Positions 5,990 to 8,735 of a stretch of 8,735 nt of DNA are shown in pieces. This stretch comes from JADFMN01 sp964529975 (GTDB lineage Bacteria; Armatimonadota; Fimbriimonadia; Fimbriimonadales; Fimbriimonadaceae): the NCBI GenBank assembly GCA_964529975.1, contig CAZGXW010000080.1:1-8735 (forward strand), written 5' to 3'. The notes under the pieces are model-generated. The model saw nothing but the letters and a program-made list of their open reading frames with translations, was not told the DNA's origin and did not search any database. Position 1 is the first letter of the stretch; every line of letters begins with the position of its first letter. The position numbers and the translations under genes are program-made.

Positions 5990-6770
5990 CGTGGTCTTTG
6001 AGTTTCTTGGCGGCTTCAATGTTTGTGCGGTGCCCGCTTCGCTGAGCGACGACGTTGAGGAACTGCGGCGGCACGCCTGAGAGATAGAGGTCGCCGATAA
6101 GATCGAGCATCTTGTGCCGCGCGGGTTCGTCTTCGAACTTTGTCGCGTTGATGTAGCCTTCATTGCCGATGACGAACGCCGTCGTCTCGTCGAGGCCTTT
6201 GCCAAGTCCCGCCTTGCGCACCATTTCCATCTCGTCCTCGAACGCGAACGTTCGTGCTGGAGCGATGTGCTCCTTGTATTCGTGCATCGATTCGACTTCG
6301 AAGTGTTGCGAGTGCGGCCAACGTGGGCCCGTCTCGAACTCGTATCGCCAATGCCCTGTGCCGTGGGCGATCGCGATTTTGACGTCTGCGTCGACGTGGA
6401 ACACGCGCGAGAAGGGTCCTTCAAGCGTGGCTTCTCCGATCTCAGTCGTCATGAGCGACTCGCAATAGGCGAGTGCGCAGCCATCCATCGCCGGCAGTTC
6501 TGTGTTGTCGATTTCGACCTCTGCGTCAGTGACGCCGGTGGCTGCGAGCGCGCTCATTAGGTGCTCGATCGTGGAGACCTCGCCCAGCCGTGTGCACCGC
6601 GATGTGTCGGTGACGCTTTCGGGCGTGGCGGGCCATCGGGCGGCTCCCCTGCGGAACGCGATGCCCTGATTGCCGGGATGGACTAGGACGACGACCGGCT
6701 CGCCGGAGTGCAACCCCCTGCCTTCGAACCGGACCGTGTCCGTTACAGTCCGGCGCGCAAACCTATTCAT
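5970..6770 (-). CDS. lpxC: UDP-3-O-acyl-N-acetylglucosamine deacetylase LpxC
   Basis: Zinc amidase that removes the acetyl group from UDP-3-O-acyl-GlcNAc, the committed step of lipid A synthesis, in the cytoplasm. All signature residues are visible in the 266-residue product: GRGLHSGEP (17-25), STIEHL (66-71) with catalytic E69 and zinc ligand H70, MDG (95-97), ARTFAF (172-177), RHKMLDLIGDL (218-228) with zinc ligands H219 and D223 and catalytic K220, and SGH (245-247) with H247. It is shorter than the E. coli enzyme (305 residues), mainly in the second-domain insert and the C-terminal tail, but no catalytic element is missing. There is no fused FabZ domain as in Bacteroidetes. The ATG overlaps the end of lpxD by 8 bp, implying coupling. 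The gene ends the operon and overlaps the convergent flavoprotein gene by 20 bp. Confidence 0.97.
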   Translation of the reverse strand: MNRFARRTVTDTVRFEGRGLHSGEPVVVLVHPGNQGIAFRRGAARWPATPESVTDTSRCTRLGEVSTIEHLMSALAATGVTDAEVEIDNTELPAMDGCALAYCESLMTTEIGEATLEGPFSRVFHVDADVKIAIAHGTGHWRYEFETGPRWPHSQHFEVESMHEYKEHIAPARTFAFEDEMEMVRKAGLGKGLDETTAFVIGNEGYINATKFEDEPARHKMLDLIGDLYLSGVPPQFLNVVAQRSGHRTNIEAAKKLKDHVTVRAS

Positions 6771-7800
6771 TTCTACGCAGGGCCTCGACTTGGTCTTCGA
6801 GTTGTTTGATGCGTTGGAAGAGTTCGGGAAGGCGGACTTGGAGGGCCAGGACGCGCATCGCCGAGGAGGCAGGAAGGGGCGGGAATCCGAGGTATTGGCC
6901 CGGGTCTTTGAGGTCTTGAAAGACGGCCGACCGACCTCCGATCACGACGTCGTTTCCGATTTCGATATGGTCGGAGACGGCGACCTGGCCTCCGATCGTG
7001 ACGTGGTCGCCGACCGTCGAACTGCCACCGATCGCGCTCGCCGCCGCGATGACGGTGTCGTTGCCGACGACGACGTTATGACCGACTTGCACGAGGTTGT
7101 CTAACTTTGTTCCTTGGCCGACGGCGGTCTCGCCGCACGTCGCGCGATCGATGCACGTGTTCGCGCCGATCTCGACGTCGTCACCGATCACGACTCCTCC
7201 GACCTGCGGAACCTTGTGCTGTTGCTGACCGGTCCAGACGAACCCAAAACCGTCGGCGCCGATAACCGCGCCGCTGTGCACGCGGCACCGCGCACCGAGC
7301 GTGACGTCTTGATAGAGCACCGCGTGCGGGAACAGGACGCTCATCTCGCCGAGTTTGCAGCCCGGGCCGACGTAGGTGAACGGATACAGGACGCACTCGT
7401 CGCCGATCTCCGCGTCGCCATCGACGACGGCGTAGGCACCGATGCATGCGCGCTCGTGCACCCTTGCATCTGGCGAGACGACAGCCGTAGGGTGGACGCC
7501 CGGCACTGCGCTCAGCGGTCTTGTGCACTGAGCGAGGAGCAATCCGAACGCTGCGCGAGGGGACTTTGCGAACACGCACGGCTTGTCGATCTGCGTGCCG
7601 ATCGGGGCGATCACCGCTCCGACGTTCGACGATGCGACGAGCGCGAGGTACTTATCGTTCTCCGCAAACGTGATCCCGCTTGGATCGTCGTACCCCGCTG
7701 GGACCGGACGAGTGAGGCGAAAGTCGGCAGGGCCGGAGAACTCGCCGCCCACCAAGGCGGCGATCTCGCTCAACGTCCAGCCGTGTACTTTCGTCTCCAA
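6763..7800 (-). CDS. lpxD: UDP-3-O-acylglucosamine N-acyltransferase LpxD
   Basis: Transfers a hydroxyacyl chain from acyl-ACP to the 2-amino group of UDP-3-O-acyl-glucosamine, the step after LpxC in lipid A synthesis; family members are trimeric. The 345-residue product has the N-terminal uridine-binding domain (about 1-100, with SGITFAENDKYLALV at 41-55). A left-handed beta-helix of hexapeptide repeats follows (about 100-300, for example IGDDVEIGANTCIDRAT), with the GADGFGF loop (181-187). KLDNLVQVGHNV (232-243) carries the catalytic H241. The C-terminal helix (about 322-344) is a probable coiled coil. The start is TTG at 7800: an AGGAG lies 8 nt upstream and the family N-terminus begins here. 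It overlaps the upstream coiled-coil gene by 31 bp and lpxC by 8 bp. Confidence 0.97.
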   Translation of the reverse strand: METKVHGWTLSEIAALVGGEFSGPADFRLTRPVPAGYDDPSGITFAENDKYLALVASSNVGAVIAPIGTQIDKPCVFAKSPRAAFGLLLAQCTRPLSAVPGVHPTAVVSPDARVHERACIGAYAVVDGDAEIGDECVLYPFTYVGPGCKLGEMSVLFPHAVLYQDVTLGARCRVHSGAVIGADGFGFVWTGQQQHKVPQVGGVVIGDDVEIGANTCIDRATCGETAVGQGTKLDNLVQVGHNVVVGNDTVIAAASAIGGSSTVGDHVTIGGQVAVSDHIEIGNDVVIGGRSAVFQDLKDPGQYLGFPPLPASSAMRVLALQVRLPELFQRIKQLEDQVEALRRNE

Positions 7801-8735
7801 TCGAGAAACTCCTGTGTCGCGTCGCGCCCGCCCTTTGATAACCGATAACCGTGGACCTTGAGGAAGACCTGTAACTGGCCCTCGACGTCCGCCATCGTTT
7901 CGCCCGGGACGCCCTGTCCGCCCGTCTGTCCTTGAGGCGCTCCGGCGGAGTTTACTGAACTCGACGCACCGGGAACGGCCGAGAGTTTGGCCTCTGGGTC
8001 GAGGGCCGTGCGCTCCAATTCAGCGAGGGCGACCTGGCTGACGGCGTCGGCTTCTGCCTGGGCGCGACGGACGGCGTCTTGTCGCAAGACCTCCGTCCTC
8101 GTGCCGATCTCGTTCAGCCTCTGCTCGCGCCGTGCGGCGATCGTTCGGAGCCGGCGGTCGACGTCGTCGCGATAGGCTTCACGGAGCGCCTTGATCTGTT
8201 CGCGGAGCGCCTTCGCGGCCTCGTAGTTGCGCGTCGCCCTCTCGTTGGACTCTAGGGGGACCTTCACCGACTCCGGGTCGGGGTCGGGAAAGCCCACGAT
8301 GGCGGTTAGCCGATAGCGCAGGGGTTCGACCTGCTCGGCGTGGGTCTGAAACGCCGCATGGAGGTCGGCCATGGCGGAGTCGATCCACTGGCGATACTCT
8401 TCGTCGAGGGCCGTCTTCTCCGTCGTTTCGAACAAAGTCGCCTCTGTGAGATAGGCGTTCTTCAACCGGTTGAGCACGGCCTCGGTCGCCTGCTGCTGTG
8501 CCTTGCGAAAGATCTCGAGTGCCTCGACAGCCCTGTCTTCGGCCGAACCGATGTAGACGTCTTGCGCCGAAAGGTCGGGGATTTCGGCTGTGTACTGGAT
8601 CGGCGCAGAGCCCTCTGGTTCCGCAGCATCAATGCGCGGGGCAGAGATTAGGTCGATCGCGGAGAGGTCGACCGAGACGAGTTCGGGGTGGGGGGGGCCG
8701 GCCCCCCCCCCCCACCACGCCCACCCAGGGCGCCC
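7770..8735 (-). CDS. Coiled-coil protein upstream of lpxD, 5' end missing
   Basis: The frame is open from the right edge to the TGA at 7770-7772, giving 321 visible residues. A GTG at 8477 could start a 235-residue version, but the coherent protein sequence continues upstream of it (for example SAQDVYIGSAEDRAVEAL), so the true start is probably outside the window. The beginning, about 8690-8735, translates to Gly/Pro/Trp-rich sequence from a homopolymer tract and is probably not real. The middle is strongly helical and charged: ERATRNYEAAKALREQIKAL and then RRLRTIAARREQRLNEIGTR, a likely coiled coil at roughly 8060-8260. A flexible Ser/Gly/Gln/Pro linker follows (about 7893-7973) and then a compact C-terminal segment ending FLDWRRKYTAGR. 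I recognise no family. It overlaps lpxD by 31 bp and occupies the position held by skp/ompH in proteobacteria, hinting at an envelope role. No signal peptide can be judged. Confidence 0.7.
   Translation of the reverse strand, partial: GRPGWAWWGGGAGPPHPELVSVDLSAIDLISAPRIDAAEPEGSAPIQYTAEIPDLSAQDVYIGSAEDRAVEALEIFRKAQQQATEAVLNRLKNAYLTEATLFETTEKTALDEEYRQWIDSAMADLHAAFQTHAEQVEPLRYRLTAIVGFPDPDPESVKVPLESNERATRNYEAAKALREQIKALREAYRDDVDRRLRTIAARREQRLNEIGTRTEVLRQDAVRRAQAEADAVSQVALAELERTALDPEAKLSAVPGASSSVNSAGAPQGQTGGQGVPGETMADVEGQLQVFLKVHGYRLSKGGRDATQEFLDWRRKYTAGR
7809..7813 (-). promoter_or_regulatory. lpxD: Shine-Dalgarno fixing the TTG start of lpxD
   Basis: AGGAG on the minus strand, 8 nt before the TTG at 7800. 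No ATG or GTG stands at a comparable position, so this site decides the rare start codon. It lies inside the 3' end of the upstream gene, so ribosomes finishing that gene would pass over it. Confidence 0.7.
8685..8735. other. G/C homopolymer foldback at the right edge
   Basis: A run of 8 G (8690-8697), CCGG, then a run of 12 C (8702-8713), flanked by GGT and ACC, forms a near-perfect foldback, followed by C-rich sequence. The composition differs sharply from the coding sequence beside it. The likely cause is an assembly or sequencing fault at a contig end, though a genuine GC repeat is possible. Reading frame across it is not reliable. Confidence 0.65.

Noticed and set aside
6820..7500. Imperfect periodic pattern that could suggest a tandem DNA repeat
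   Set aside because: It is the codon-level echo of the LpxD left-handed beta-helix hexapeptides, not a separate DNA repeat or CRISPR array.
6114..7848. Plus-strand open frames antisense to lpxC and lpxD
   Set aside because: Periodic Asp/Val/Arg-rich translations are the reverse reading of the hexapeptide repeats of LpxD; the minus-strand genes are certain.
1..8735. tRNA, rRNA, CRISPR, prophage, transposase, toxin-antitoxin or defence genes
   Set aside because: No cloverleaf-like sequence, spaced direct repeats, integrase/transposase motifs or small overlapping toxin-antitoxin pair was seen on reading both strands.

Overview
The window is GC-rich (about 60% by eye) and gene-dense. It comes from a diderm bacterium that makes lipid A, because lpxD and lpxC lie together in it. 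The gene mix (alaS, lpx genes, a Pfam FAD_oxidored-type flavoprotein, a secreted orphan) and the promoter placement suggest a lineage outside the Proteobacteria, such as Armatimonadota/Fimbriimonadota. That is an impression, not something the sequence proves. One run of exactly 100 N (3063-3162) marks a scaffold join, and the right edge ends in a G/C homopolymer foldback that looks like an assembly fault.

Layout: 1-290 is non-coding and holds a candidate promoter plus Shine-Dalgarno pointing left (minus strand), a dispersed-type inverted repeat, and GC-rich hairpins behind alaS. alaS (minus, 291-3014) is a complete alanyl-tRNA synthetase carrying an in-frame palindromic repeat insertion. After the gap comes a secreted orphan protein (minus, 3189-4040). 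It is transcribed divergently, across only 54 bp, from a two-gene plus-strand unit: a small DUF6614-like protein (4095-4430) and an FAD-dependent oxidoreductase (4427-5989), joined by a GTGA stop/start overlap. Converging on that unit from the right is a tightly packed minus-strand cell-envelope operon: an unnamed coiled-coil protein (7770 to the window edge), lpxD (TTG start with a good RBS) and lpxC, each overlapping the next.

LpxC (committed deacetylation) and LpxD (the following N-acylation) act consecutively in lipid A synthesis; fabZ, lpxA and lpxB are not in this window. The coiled-coil gene sits where skp/ompH sits in proteobacterial bamA-skp-lpxD clusters, but shows no clear Skp sequence signature.

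The most interesting points are: (1) the palindromic repeat domesticated inside alaS; (2) an identical 12-mer, CACCGGTACACT, placed 11 and 14 nt before two start codons, with a third -10-like box 7 nt before another, suggesting short-leader or leaderless transcription; (3) the coupled DUF6614-like/flavoprotein pair; (4) the uncharacterised envelope coiled-coil protein. I found no CRISPR array, prophage, transposase, toxin-antitoxin pair or defence system, and no clear evidence of a wholly new multi-gene system.
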